Source: Eutrigla gurnardus
Lineage: Eukaryota > Chordata > Actinopteri > Perciformes > Triglidae
NCBI GenBank assembly: GCA_963514095.1
Contig: OY741285.1
Location: forward strand, 4,821,875 to 4,885,874
DNA length: 64,000 bases
Direction: 5' to 3'
The notes beneath the pieces are model-generated. The model was not told where the DNA came from, made no database searches, and saw only the letters and a program-made list of their open reading frames with translations. Position 1 is the first letter of the stretch, and each line of letters opens with the position of its first letter. Of the stretch, positions 22,801 to 34,084 are shown piece by piece. The position numbers and the translations under genes are program-made.

Positions 22801-25738
22801 ATTAGTAAAAAGTCCGAAGTCATGGTTTGTTAAGTCTGTCCGTTAAGACGATACACAAATAACTTTAAAAATGCTTGTTTTGGCAATGGCACTCAGCTCA
22901 CTCACAGCTAAGCTAGGCTAACACGGTAGCGGCTTCCGTCTTTGTGTCGTGTTCGGTGTGATTAATTTATTTTGGACCTATTTTCCTTTTGCATGCAACA
23001 GCAGTCTTTCTTGATTTTATGATAAACGTTAGCTTAGTTTCTAAAGCCACTCTCCCGTTTGGATTTGTTTGTGCGGTAGGATGAACGGTGCAGTAATCAA
23101 AGGTTACGAGGAAGACGTAGGAACCAGAACATCGGTGTATGTTCACACAGCCTACTCCATCGTTTCATCGCCAGTTTTCTTCAGGAAGTATGGATACACT
23201 ATCCCTCATGATGAGGTACTGAAACGCAAATGTAATATTGCAATGGTTTATGCCCCCCCACACACACACTGATCAGTAATCCTCGTCCTTTTGGCAGGGT
23301 ATAAAATACGTGCTGATTCCTGAGGGGTTGAGGGATTTCAATTGGCTCGAGGGTCTTCTTAAAGGAGAACGGATCACTGCTGGGCCATATAAAAAAAAGA
23401 GGTGAAAATCAACTCTCTATAGTCAAGAACGACATGTATGAACACAAACACACTTATACAGTGCTGAAATATATTGGATTGGAAACGCATTGGGCCAGGA
23501 AAAGTCCCAACTCTTCCAGTGACTCCATGGAACTTTATTTTGGGGGAAAGAAATATGTACGGTAGCCAAGAGCGATAGACAAATGTTTTTTTTATCCTGT
23601 TTGAATTGTGCCATGAATAACACATATAATATCTGTCAATTTAAGAGATAATTATGGAGGTCAAAAAAGTTGCAGTTTGTAGTAGATTTATAGTACAATT
23701 TAGTTTTGTGTGAAACCGCTTGGTGAACTAAGTCTCTCATCTGGCTTTGCAATTATCTTGGCTTGTTAGCTCACTGGCTAATTTAGCTATGTTCCATGCA
23801 AGACATCACTTGCTTTTGGGTGTGTCGTCTTTCCAGTTATACATTTTCACAGTTTTATACTTCAAAGGTTATACAACAAAAAGCTTTCTTGACGTGAAAA
23901 ATGATCTTTTGTTTCCCCAATAAAGAGTACTAACTTCATTGTACAGAAAAGAAAAATCAGCCTCTGACCTTGTATTTCAACCCTGCAGGCCGAGGAAGTA
24001 CTATGCAGGGCAGTACAATGAGACCCGCTTCTATGTTCTGCACCAGGATTTTCTCAGATACGTTCGAAACAGGTCAACCTCCTCTAACAATCCTACTTTT
24101 TATGCTTTGGAATAACAATGGTAACAACTTTATTTGTAGGGCACTTATGTAGAGATGCAGCCCAAAGGTATTTACCAAACAGAATTAAAAAGCATTACAG
24201 CAAGTGAAAATAAACAAAAGCAGTCATTAAAATGTTTGCTAACATTAGAAACAATGACGATAATAAACCGACAGATAAACAAATTATGAAAATAGCAAAA
24301 ATAATTATTTTATTTGGAGGATGTAATGTGTCTTGTCTTTTAGATAGAAGACTATGTTAACTTGACACTGTTTATTCCGCACAGGTTCATAAAGTCTTCT
24401 AATCTGAAAACTGTACACTGGGCGACGGTAAGACCAACCAATGGGGCGTTCACGCTCTTCCTGGCTCTGCAAACCTGTGACACTGTGAGTTAATATTACT
24501 GAATCTTGTCCACCTGTCATCTATACTGTTAGTATACAGAAGTGCTGATTTACTTTCTTGTTGAGAGTTAAGCCCTGATTATGCTTCCGCGTAGTGATAA
24601 CGCAACGGCAACGCAACGGCCACGCAGTTGCTTGGAGACCGTGATGGTTCTGCGTTGGGTTTACGTGTCGAAATGCAATTCAATGCCACACCGGTAAAGG
24701 GCGCTATGTTTTTTGTAAAGACTGACCGACCGACCGAGACTCTTGACGTATATCGTCGTTAGCCTCGTTATAGCGTATTTGTTTACTTTCCGGCTTTAAA
24801 CGTCCACAATTTTTCAGAACTTGGTGTTTTATTTCTTTGTGCAAAAGCGAGAAGGTGCAAACAATAAAAGTAGCCTTTTAAAAGTTTAAATGGCGGTACC
24901 GGATAGCGGTCTCCAGCGGATGTAGTTAGCGGACCAATCACAGCCAATGCCGCTGCGTTGGTGTTGCGTTGGCGTTGCGTTGGCGTTGCGTCGCCTCGAC
25001 GCGCGTCTAGGATTTTTGGGAGGTGCACGTCAGGCCCTTGCGTTGGACGTAAGGGGGGTCCGCAAGGACGTAAGGGGTCTGCAAGCCCCCTTGCGTTGTG
25101 TAGACGCGGAAGCATAACTTGGGCTTTAGATGAGAACAGGGCAAGAATTTCACCGGCAGCCATCTTGGCCCTTCTGTCTGGCCTTGATGCCCTTCTGAAA
25201 ATCATATGCATTTAGAGAATTAGAAGGATGAGAAGGTGGGTTTCTCTATGGGCTACATAAGGGATTATTAATGTTTTTGAGATAACTTGTTAATTAGTGA
25301 GCTTTAATTGGCATAAAACCTTTACCTTACCTTTACAGTTTTATGCTAAGCTAAACAAATCATCGGCTGGCATAGCTTCCACTTTTTCAGACAGACATGA
25401 GAGGGACTGATCTTTTCATCTTAATCTCCACAAGAAATTGAACAAGCGTTATTTCTCAAAATGTTAAAACTGGTCTTCAAACCAGTCTTTTCTCGCTGAG
25501 TTATTCTCAATCGTCGCTGTTCTGTTCTTGTCGCCCTCAGGTGAGTGCTTACGGATTCATGACTAAGGACTACAATTTATACTCTACCTACTACTTTCAG
25601 AAGCGTATTAAAACCCATGTCATTTTCTACATCAACCACGACTATATCCGGGAGAAGAACCTGTGGAAAAGACTACACGACAGCAAAATACTTAAGCTAT
25701 ATCAAAGAGCTGTCCAAACAGCAAAAAAGTCTGTGTAG
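19887..25738 (+). CDS. st6galnac1: ST6GALNAC1-like alpha-2,6-sialyltransferase, tandem copy B
   Basis: Nine exons (19887-19987, 20166-20448, 20727-20883, 21699-21861, 23080-23215, 23298-23401, 23989-24072, 24385-24484, 25541-25738) have the same sizes and phases as copy A and give 441 aa without a stop. It differs from copy A at 26 residues (about 94% identity). Changes cluster in exon 2 (stem: H-Q, I-N, F-Y, A-D, R-S, V-R, P-L), exon 8 and exon 9; exons 4 and 7 are identical at DNA level. Motif S, H409, E414 and the two key Cys are kept, and the VVGTAG form of motif L is shared. The upstream ATG equivalent (19785) is closed by TGA after six codons. The exon 1 donor is GTCAGC against GTAAGC in copy A. 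AATAAA lies at 25877-25882. It is likely active, or recently functional, as a Golgi enzyme on O-GalNAc. Confidence 0.9.
20930..21660. other. Intron 3 of copy B, diverged from copy A
   Basis: After CACGG the sequence no longer aligns with copy A intron 3, except for a short shared block (AAAGTTGCTGCC(A/G)GACAGC at about 21401 and 8120). A TATACAGTTACTAGAAAA motif occurs twice (about 20987 and 21544). No coding region is seen. Confidence 0.5.
24571..25125. mobile_element. PIF/Harbinger-like MITE in intron 8 of copy B
   Basis: Terminal inverted repeats AGCCCTGATTATGCTTCCGC (left) and AGCCCAAGTTATGCTTCCGC (right, inverted) are flanked by the 3-bp duplication TTA (24568-24570, 25126-25128). The orthologous spot in copy A has a single TTA (14224-14226) and no insert. 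The 555-bp body is CpG-rich with GCGTTG repeats and has no transposase ORF. The TWA-type 3-bp target duplication is typical of PIF/Harbinger. Confidence 0.8.
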
Positions 25739-27293
25739 GAAGGAGGTCAGGGTGGTTGGATGGGTCAAACAACAAAGGCAGGACTTTCACCCAGGAAACT
25801 GCTGTTCATGTCCCATGTGGAACCAGAAGTCAATTTTGACATACTTAACTAACGCCACATACGTACTATGTAAGGCAATAAAAGCCCCAATATTAGGAAA
25901 TGCAACTTAACACAACTCCTGTAGAGCTGAAAGCGACCATGAAACCGTTAAATACAAGCAAATATCACCTGTAGAGCTGAAAGCAACCATGAAACCGTTA
26001 AATACAAGCAGATATCAACAGGGACACAGGAGTCAAAGTCAACTTCAGGCCACACAGCAGATTTGGTTAGAAGCTACAACAGAACTGAGAGCTGAACAAA
26101 CATCTTTCTGTCTGGTCTCCTGCAAAAACAACAAGTTGAGTCTCGCTCAGCTTGTGTAAGGTGCTGGGCACGTTCTAAAAGACGTCACCGCAACCTAATT
26201 ATGCTCCCTAACTCACTCTGGAGAGGTCCATCTCAGATGCGAGGTGGCACAGCTGGGCATTTCTCAACTTTTAAAATATTGTTTTTCCTTGTTAATAAGA
26301 AACTTTATTTGCTTGCTTGCCTTTTAACTTGGTTTTAACTTGGTAAGGTGCTAAATTAATAAAGTCAAAGTATCAATGAAAGTCTATCTGGTGAGAGTTG
26401 AAATTAAACGAGTGCACATAAATTAGGTCAATAAAAGTATTTTTCTTCATCTCTGTCCATCTGTCCTTCGATTTTGACGCTCATCTAATCGACTCAGCAC
26501 AGGATGGCAACCTCCGGTTCTGAAAAGTGAAGCCAAGGCTGAAGTGCCTTAAAATATAATTATTTCTCAGGGGGGGAACTCCGCTGGTTTCAAAAAAGTC
26601 CCTACTTGTCACTTGATTTATTACCTCTTGGCAGGACTTTTGTCACTGCTGCAATCATTAAAAAGCAAAAGCAGCATGTGTATACATTATGTAGCTAGTG
26701 TAACATAGAAATGGCAACGCTAGTTGATGATGTGCTAGCATACTCTGCTAATGTTAGCTGTGCAGGTTTCTTCTCTTATCGACCCCCTCTGGGTAACGAG
26801 CATCACTATTACACAACATTTAACCAGGACTTAATCGAAATCCACAAAAACAGCCTGAAAATGAGGCAAATCTAATAACATTTACGTGAAAGTCTACGGG
26901 ACGTAGCCACAAAGTTGCTGGACCCTGGTCGGAGTTGACCGGAGGCCACAGTAGGCCCTATTTACAGTAGCATTTTGGCTAGTCATCAGAGGGTAAAGTG
27001 TAATAATAAATCAGGTTAATTAGTCAGGTGGGTCAGCATCCTGATATTGTGCACACTGTGGGACCATCATTAGCTTAATCAATTCCACCTGTGTGTACCT
27101 GCAATGACGTGTCAAAATGGCTGCCGTGAAAAAGGCCCATGGACTGCGCTTAATAAGGTTTAGCTAATTTTAGCAATTAGCTTGTTTTAATTGAAGTTGC
27201 GTCTCGGACGTTGAATCGTTCTGAGACGAGCCCGCCAAAATAACAACACACAAACGTAGCATACGGTAACAAATAGCGAGGAAGACTGAGAGG

Positions 27294-27921
27294 TAGTGAT
27301 GTGACTTCCGAAACGGGCGTGTCCGCTTCTCTGAAGTCCCGGATCGAAACGTTTCGAAACGTTGTGCCGAAAAGCGGTTCTGAAACGCCCGTGTCACGTT
27401 ACTGTAGTTCAGCGATTGAAGGAACGCCTCTATGTTTCGAAACGGCTATTCCAAGACGGGCAGATCCTACTGGCAAGAGCGACGAGCTTCCCTAATTTGT
27501 ACCAACTGACTAAGACATTTTTAAATGTCCCTGCAACAAGTGTACCCTGTGAAAGGATTTTTTCGAAAGCAGGGGAAGTGTTATCCAAAAAAAAACAAAC
27601 AGACTCAGCTAAAAAAGAGCTGAACAAATATTATTTTTGAATAAAAATCTTTGATTATTGTATTGCATATAACAATGTGTCATTTATTTATTTTTAATGT
27701 TTCTTTAATTCAACCTGTATTCTACTTAAATTAAGGAAACCTAAGACCGGCTCATTTCATAGTGGCACATTATTAGGAGTTTTCTTTGGCCAGAGCATGT
27801 AGTTCACAGAAGTGGCCACTAGATGCCACTGTAGAGTTAGGTTTCATATTCGTTTCAAGGCTTCAACAAATACTGAAACATCGCTTCGAACTGTTTCGAA
27901 GCTTCCCTTTGCCCATCACTA
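27294..27921 (+). mobile_element. Non-autonomous hAT element with transposase C-terminal fragment
   Basis: Ends TAGTGATGTGAC and (inverted) TAGTGATGGGC are flanked by an 8-bp duplication CTGAGAGG / CCGAGAGG (27286-27293, 27922-27929; 7/8 identical), the hAT hallmark. The interior (27362-27640, +) encodes a remnant of the hAT dimerisation domain: LYQLTKTFLNVPATSVPCER then IFSKAGEVLS. The catalytic core is absent. Unit A lacks the insertion. Confidence 0.85.
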
Positions 27922-29276
27922 CCGAGAGGAAGGTTTAGGAGAAGATTGTAGTTCAGTTAAAAATAACTGTCTTTAAGAAGCGCTGGTATACTCACACCTC
28001 ATATATGTGAAATTAATATAATATTATCATCAGTACTGGTATATTGTGACAGCTCTACTTCATGAAGTATTTCCCTGATGATGAGGTCAACAAGTGTTCA
28101 GAACTTCAGCTGTCTGCAATTATTTGTGTTGTTGTTTGTTTGTTTGTTTTTTGTCTTTTGCGTTGCATCCTTTTTTGTCTTTTCTTTTATGAGTTATTAA
28201 TGTGCATCAACATTATTAGCTCCTCCAACTAATACAACATGATGGAATATATTGTAATGATTTCATTTTAAACCATAGAAAATGATGATTACTCCAGTTT
28301 ATAGAATCAAAATACATATAGGGGTTTTTATATTAGCTGTCCTATTAAATTGTGTTTTGTCTGAATTATTTTGAATAAGGTCCTTTTTTAATTCTGTTTT
28401 TTTTCTGTGTGTTCTTCTCGTGAAAGGCTGTACAATTTTGTTTTTTTAGTATTCGAATAAAAGAATGTTTTAATAGGTTGCAGGTAGACTTTGCTCATTT
28501 GTTGCTGTGTTTTCTAGGCATAAACAAATGTTAGTATGATGAGAGGCTTGTTGTATGATGAGGTGGATTACTATCCCCTATTACTCTTATTATGTGAAAC
28601 AAAAATACACAAGAGAAAGCATAGGTTTAAAATGCTTAAACAAAACAATTAAAGAGTAATGTTACATCCAAACCATTCAGACTTTTTTATTTTTTAAGTA
28701 TTTTTATGAAATTATTATGCAGCACATTTCTGTTCAGAGCAGATGTAGCCTATACATTCATGATGGGGCCAATAGTATTTATTCATTTTTATCTAATTTC
28801 TTATTCTATTTCACTCAGTGATAGTAAGCACTCGAAATGCAAAGAAAAAGAAGTAATTCAACAGTTTCATATGGTTACCACAGGGGGTCGTTGTCCTGCA
28901 TGAAATTTGCAGTCACAGTAGCCCTGTGCTTTATGAATTGTCTGTGTGATGATGTAGTCTGACAGAATTGCTGATACGATTTATTATTAAAGACCACCTC
29001 CATGAAAATACATACGCCGTCTATAATAATACATATTATCGGCAATTCTGTCTCGGTATTGTCTGGTATCGTATCGCATCTCCTTGTATATGTTACGTTA
29101 GTGCAAATGCTGCTCCTTCTTGGAGAAATATACGACAGGGCCGGCATGTTCTCTTATTTATACAAGCCACACACACAATATTGTACCATAAATTATGTAT
29201 TTCTGCAACTTCTACCGCAAAACATGTACCATGTGTTATTCACAACACACAAAAATGATTTGTATCACTTTAAAGG

Positions 29277-29732
29277 GGGTTGACCTGCATGTCAGTATTT
29301 AAAAGTCAGTATAATCCGCCTTAATCCTCAACAATAGATACCCCAGTGTGTGTGCGCATGCGTGTGACTGAGGGGGGCGTGTCTTTGGTACATTTACGGT
29401 AAAATGAATTTAAAAGTAGTAACATTGAACAGAAGGGATTCATTCGCTTTGCAGCGTAGATGCGAGTTTGTTTGTAACGTTGGAATTACAGTTTTTACAT
29501 TCGCGGAAATAACAGACGTGAGAGATTTTGATTTGTGTAACTGGATATCCCATCATGCATTGCGCCGCAGCATGGACTGAAAACCCGTACAGAATAAACG
29601 TGTTTGGTTGTTTTTGTTTGTTTTTTTTACGTCATAATTCTGCAGTAATGTTTAATTCCTCGCTGTGTCTTTACTTGATATGGTTCGGGTTTTTTTTTTT
29701 TTTTTTTTTTTAAACGGAGTTGGTAGTGAACC
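29277..29732. other. Intergenic sequence between duplication and U5 gene
   Basis: Unique sequence right of unit B, including a long poly(T) tract (29690-29711). No coding region is recognised. Confidence 0.4.
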
Positions 29733-29750
29733 GTCACCCAAAGTGGTTTT
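29733..29750 (+). promoter_or_regulatory. Candidate proximal sequence element of the U5 gene
   Basis: TCACCCAAAGTGGTTTTG lies about 58 bases before the U5 5' end. Its position and its YYACC...AA start fit the vertebrate snRNA PSE bound by SNAPc. This rests on position and partial consensus only. Confidence 0.5.
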
Positions 29751-29790
29751 GTCTTCAACCTGGTCCGTCTCAGGGACGGCAGAGAGGCAG

Positions 29791-29906
29791 ATCACTCTTG
29801 TTTCTCTTCAGATCGTATAAATCTTTCGCCTTTTACTAAAGATTTCCGTGGAGAGGAACACTAAGAGTTTACTCTAATTTTTTGATGCCCTGCTCACGCG
29901 GGGCTT
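29791..29906 (+). ncRNA. U5 spliceosomal snRNA
   Basis: The 116-base sequence begins ATCACTCTTGTTTCTCTTCA and contains the invariant loop I CGCCTTTTACT (29827-29837), flanked by complementary stem arms. It also has a single-stranded Sm site AATTTTTTG (29876-29884) and a terminal stem-loop GCCCTG/CGGGGC (29887-29904). U5 contacts exon ends in the spliceosome through loop I. All functional parts are intact, so a working gene is plausible; U5 pseudogenes are common, but a candidate PSE at the right distance favours a true gene. A clear 3' box is not evident. Confidence 0.9.
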
Positions 29907-31879
29907 CCTTTCTTTGTCAATCAAAAATACCATCATTACATTAGGCTACTAAATAATGCCCACATCAAATATATATCTGTGGATACATGCAGTGTTTATT
30001 AGTATGAAAATCATCTTTATTTATTCATTTCTATCAAGAATTCAACGTTCGAGTTCTATCGTTTACCTACAATAGTTCTCTGATTTTGTTTAGAAATTCA
30101 TTATTTTGTTCTGATAGTTTTTATCTAATTCGGCCCGAGACGCTGCAGAATGTAACTTTAATCTCTTCAGGGGGATTTTACAGGAATATAATACATTATA
30201 TGTTACATGTTCCTGCATTGCCAACAATTCATTTTTGTATTAGTAATATGAAACAAAAAAAAAGCAGTGCAGAAAAAAAGTCAAATATTTTTTGTATTTT
30301 TACATTCCACCACTGATCCATCACGAGCATCCGGGCCATTAACAAACGCAGTAAGCCCTTTAAGTATGATTCCCTGCCCTTCCTCCCCGGTTCGTCCCAC
30401 AGCTCCTCCCGGTTAAAACGTGACACACATCAGTTGTGTGACAGGTCACGTGACGGTAGCATTGATCCGGAAGGAGGGAGGGGAGGGGAGGGGGGGGAGG
30501 GGGTAGCTGATGTTGCTGAGAAACTGCGTCAGGTCAGCCAGAGATAGTCTGATTCATACAGGAAGCTCGATGACTCGGCTTCAAAATAAAACTTTTTTTT
30601 TTTTTTTTTTTTTTTTTGCAGTTTAATGCAATCCTGACCACCGTTTTCCTGACTGTGATGTATGAGAGGTATCATCACCCCAAATCTGCAGCTCTATAAA
30701 GCCTCTTGCAATTCTATATTTCAATGCCGTGTTACATTTATGGTTCACTCTCAATCTCGCTGCCATTTTTTAATAAGTGTAGCCTTAAAGACTTAATAAC
30801 ATATTTTTAAGGCCTATAACACAATTAAACTACAGCCTCTAAAATGACCATATGATTCATTCAGTGCCGCTCTAAAATAGCTTCAACAAAGATTATTGGG
30901 GGACATTGTGGTTACATGTCCTCGTCCTACATCCCTGTGAAGCCTGAATTTATATTCTGAATGAAACAAAGCATTGGAGTGGGTCAAAATGTGCATTGCT
31001 TTTGTATTTCCGATGTTTCCTTTATAATGTGCGAAGCTTCAAATGTAGCCGGTAAAGAAAACGCAGTGCAGGGAACGCCTCACAGCTGGAGAGGGTCAAT
31101 AAAAGGCCCACAAGTAATTTTATAAAATTGCAAAACTGGGAGCCCCAAACGTCTTGCTGTTACCCCAGCGTCTACTTCAAAGGCTGCTGCATTTATGTAT
31201 TTAATCATTTTGTACTAAAAAAAACCCAACACAACCATCATAAAATATATAACATGTACACAAAGACATTCACATACATGTTAAGAGATAAGGCTTAATA
31301 AAGCTATGCATATATACTGTAAAATTCATAGCTTACTTGTGAATAATAATGTCTACTCACTGTCATGAACTCATAGACAATATTTTACTTTTATATATGG
31401 ATGTTTTTGGATCAAAGTGACTGCGGCATTGCTGCATTTTACTGTTGTAGATGTTTATTGGTAATTTTAACTCCTTTGGGGTTGTTTAATTACAGCAATG
31501 CATCATGGTCTATAAAACGATCAGGTTTATAGGATCGCCGTTCTGTGGGAACGTCATATCTCTAAAAATTTGATTTATCTTAAGGAAGATAATTTTCTTA
31601 AGCATTAAAAAGGAACACTTCATCCTTCAGTTTAAACTGTCAGACACATGGAATGGAGTAGAAGTGTACATTTTTATTTAAAAAAATATTTTATAAATAA
31701 TAATTTATAAATAATAATTTATATAATATTGTTGGTATAAATCAAAGTAGGCCTAGTAGTAGTGCAGTACTGCCCTTTGTTAGTTTTCATTTTAAAAACT
31801 AGAATTTTTAGGTGCAGTGGATGTTTTAGTGTTCGTGTAAATGTTTCTTTCTTAAATCAGTCTTGACCTCAGTGTCCGG
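29907..31879. other. Intergenic sequence, U5 to trim8
   Basis: Mostly AT-rich, with no supported coding region. A G-rich tract (30470-30505) follows a CACGTGAC motif (30448) and precedes a poly(T) run (30592-30617). It could be regulatory, but nothing more can be said. Confidence 0.4.
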
Positions 31880-34084
31880 TTTTATTTTGAAAAGCGTCAC
31901 CGGAAGTGGGCGTTTAAACCGGTTTTCTTGACGCTGGTTTGGAGAGACCAGTCCAGCTCGCCTGCATTCCTCCTCTCTCTAAAGCCTGACCGATAGAGAC
32001 AGAGAAAGAAAGAGGAGGAGGAGGGGGAGAGAAAACACCGATTATTATCCTCAACCGTGTTGGATTTTCAAGAACCAACGGAGTCGACTCGCACCGGACA
32101 CCGCGACCAGAACAGGCCGCGACAGACAACCCCGTCAATCCTGCTCCGCTTGGATCTACAATAACGACCAAAAAAGGCGTGTTGTTGTTCTTTTACCCCC
32201 TTTTCTCTTTGATAATGACGGGACTTTGTCGTTAATGTGCCCGTGTAGGTCAGCTATCGAGAAGCAGCTTCGGTGAAACAGCCTCTCCACGGCGGATATC
32301 TCCCCTTTTTTTTTTTTTTTTCTTTTTTTTTTTTTTTAAATGAGGATTTGCAAGATGGCTGATGACAGCTACCCCTAACAAGGACAGAAAAACGACGTCC
32401 CCTTTAAGATTAGGAAGGGTATATTTTTTTTGTATTTCTATTAGTTGAATACATAAAAAAAAAAAAACATGGCTGCTTTTTAAAGAAAGGGAATGACTGC
32501 AGCTTTTTTATTCTCCTCGTTGGTTAATGAGGTGTTTATCTGTACTTTACCTGTGCTGTGGTAGAAAATGGTGAGGTGACGTCTGAGCTAATGTGCACCA
32601 TCTAATCGAGATAAGGAAGTAGGGGGGGGGAGAGAGAGAAAAAATAATGTCGGCGAAAGGCTGAGGTTGGATAAAGGGGAGAGCCAAGTGAAAAGAGGAT
32701 AAAAGCTGGGTGTAATAATAGTAATAATCTTTAAGGGGGTATTTGATAGATGTGTCGGAGGTGTGTTTGTGTGTTGAGAGGGGAAACCAAAAGGCTCTGC
32801 AACAGCAGCCAACATTCCTGCGGATCCTAAAACCCTTTGTTTTGTGCGCAGGAGCCGGACTCGACTATTAAATAATGATAATAATAATAAAACACGCTGG
32901 TTAACTATGCAGTAAACGGGCAACCGAAAATGATGTGATTTTTCTTCCTCTTCTTTTTCGCGTGTTTAATGAGATTATGAGGCCTTTGTTGTCGACAGAA
33001 AACCTGGTAGAGGGAGAAACGAGCCGAGGCCCTGTGTACAGATATGCGAGCTGTGCCACATAGCAGGCGTTATTCATCAGATGGAAATGTCGCCTTTATG
33101 TTGAATGGAAGGGGCCGGAGGTAGTTGTGTTGCTCATATCGTCCTGGTGGCTGGTCCTACGTGTGTGTGCGTGAGCGTGCGTGTGATTAAATCGCAGGTT
33201 CGAGGCTCCTCCGGTGCTTATTTATGATCCGGCGGACAAAAGCATCGCGCTGCGTGGGGGATTATTGACGGAATCAAGCGTCCTTGAGGTCCAGATTCAG
33301 GTTGTTGTTGTTGTTGTTGTTGAAGTTGTGTGTGTGTGTGTGTGTGTGTGTGTGAGTGGTTATCAGGGTGTGGGCTGGAGCAGTCCTTCTTTTATGGTGT
33401 TCATGCTTCGTGTGTTGGTCCGAGCTGGTCCACGGTCAGTCGTAATCCGACGTTAAGGGGGCCTGAGAGAGAGGAGGAGGAGGAGGGGGGATCAAGTGTC
33501 TTTTCATGTGCTGCACAGAGATTGATTCACCTCGTGGTCGTATAGTAATTATGTAGATGTTTAGTTCTCTGTGCCTTGTTTGCATTTCATGGTTTACCTG
33601 TAGCTGGCAGGGCTTTTAGCTTCCTGTAGGCCTGTACACACACACAGAAGCTGTAAAAAGGCAGGCCCAGTGTGTGTGTGTGTGTGTGTATGTGTGATTT
33701 AGAGGAAAGGAAAGCACCGTTTACTGTAATCTGTATAACGTCAGCCCCTGCTGCGTGTGTTGAAATCACCAAGGTGTTGTCATCCTCGCCCCGAAGCCTT
33801 CTCTGGTCTGTTTTCTGGAATTTGCCTTCATGCTGCAGCAATAAGCAATACTGGTCATCTGTCAGGGAGCCTCGCTTAATTTGGTCACAAGAGTCGAGCT
33901 GCACAGACTGATCTTTCAGGACGGCATCGGTTCTGTTTTTTTTTGTTTTTGTTTTTCTAAAATCTTTTTTTTCCTCGAGACTCGTTTTGGGAGTCGGGTT
34001 TCCTGGCGAAGGCGGCGAGGTGCGGTGGAAGTGGGGGGGGGAAACAGTTAGTGTATGCCTGCCCGCACCATGATGGCCTCTGAC
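31880..34084 (+). promoter_or_regulatory. trim8: Probable trim8 promoter and 5' UTR region
   Basis: CACCGGAAGTGGGCG (about 31898, ETS-like) begins a purine- and CpG-rich segment that may be a non-coding first exon. The leader then continues to the coding exon at 34085, with (GTT)n/(TG)n at 33301-33354. Exact exon limits cannot be read from the sequence. ATGs at 34055 and 34070 are in frame with the TRIM8 start. Confidence 0.4.
33301..33354. repeat. (GTT)n followed by (TG)n microsatellite
   Basis: Seven GTT units are followed by about 14 TG units. Confidence 0.9.

Larger units (their letters stand above)
19567..29276 (+). repeat. Tandem segmental duplication, unit B
   Basis: Aligns with 6443-18499 apart from insertions and deletions. 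Only about 320 bases upstream of the copy B start codon are shared, so copy B's distal promoter is the THAP-bearing spacer rather than the mxra7 intergenic region. It lacks the LINE and the 16899 SINE of unit A and carries its own MITE (24571) and hAT element (27294). A ~50-base local tandem duplication sits in the 3' region (about 25920-26020). Confidence 0.9.

Noticed and set aside
24783..25211. 142-aa minus-strand ORF
   Set aside because: It spans the right boundary of the MITE and ordinary intron sequence, so it is a chance ORF created by the insertion.
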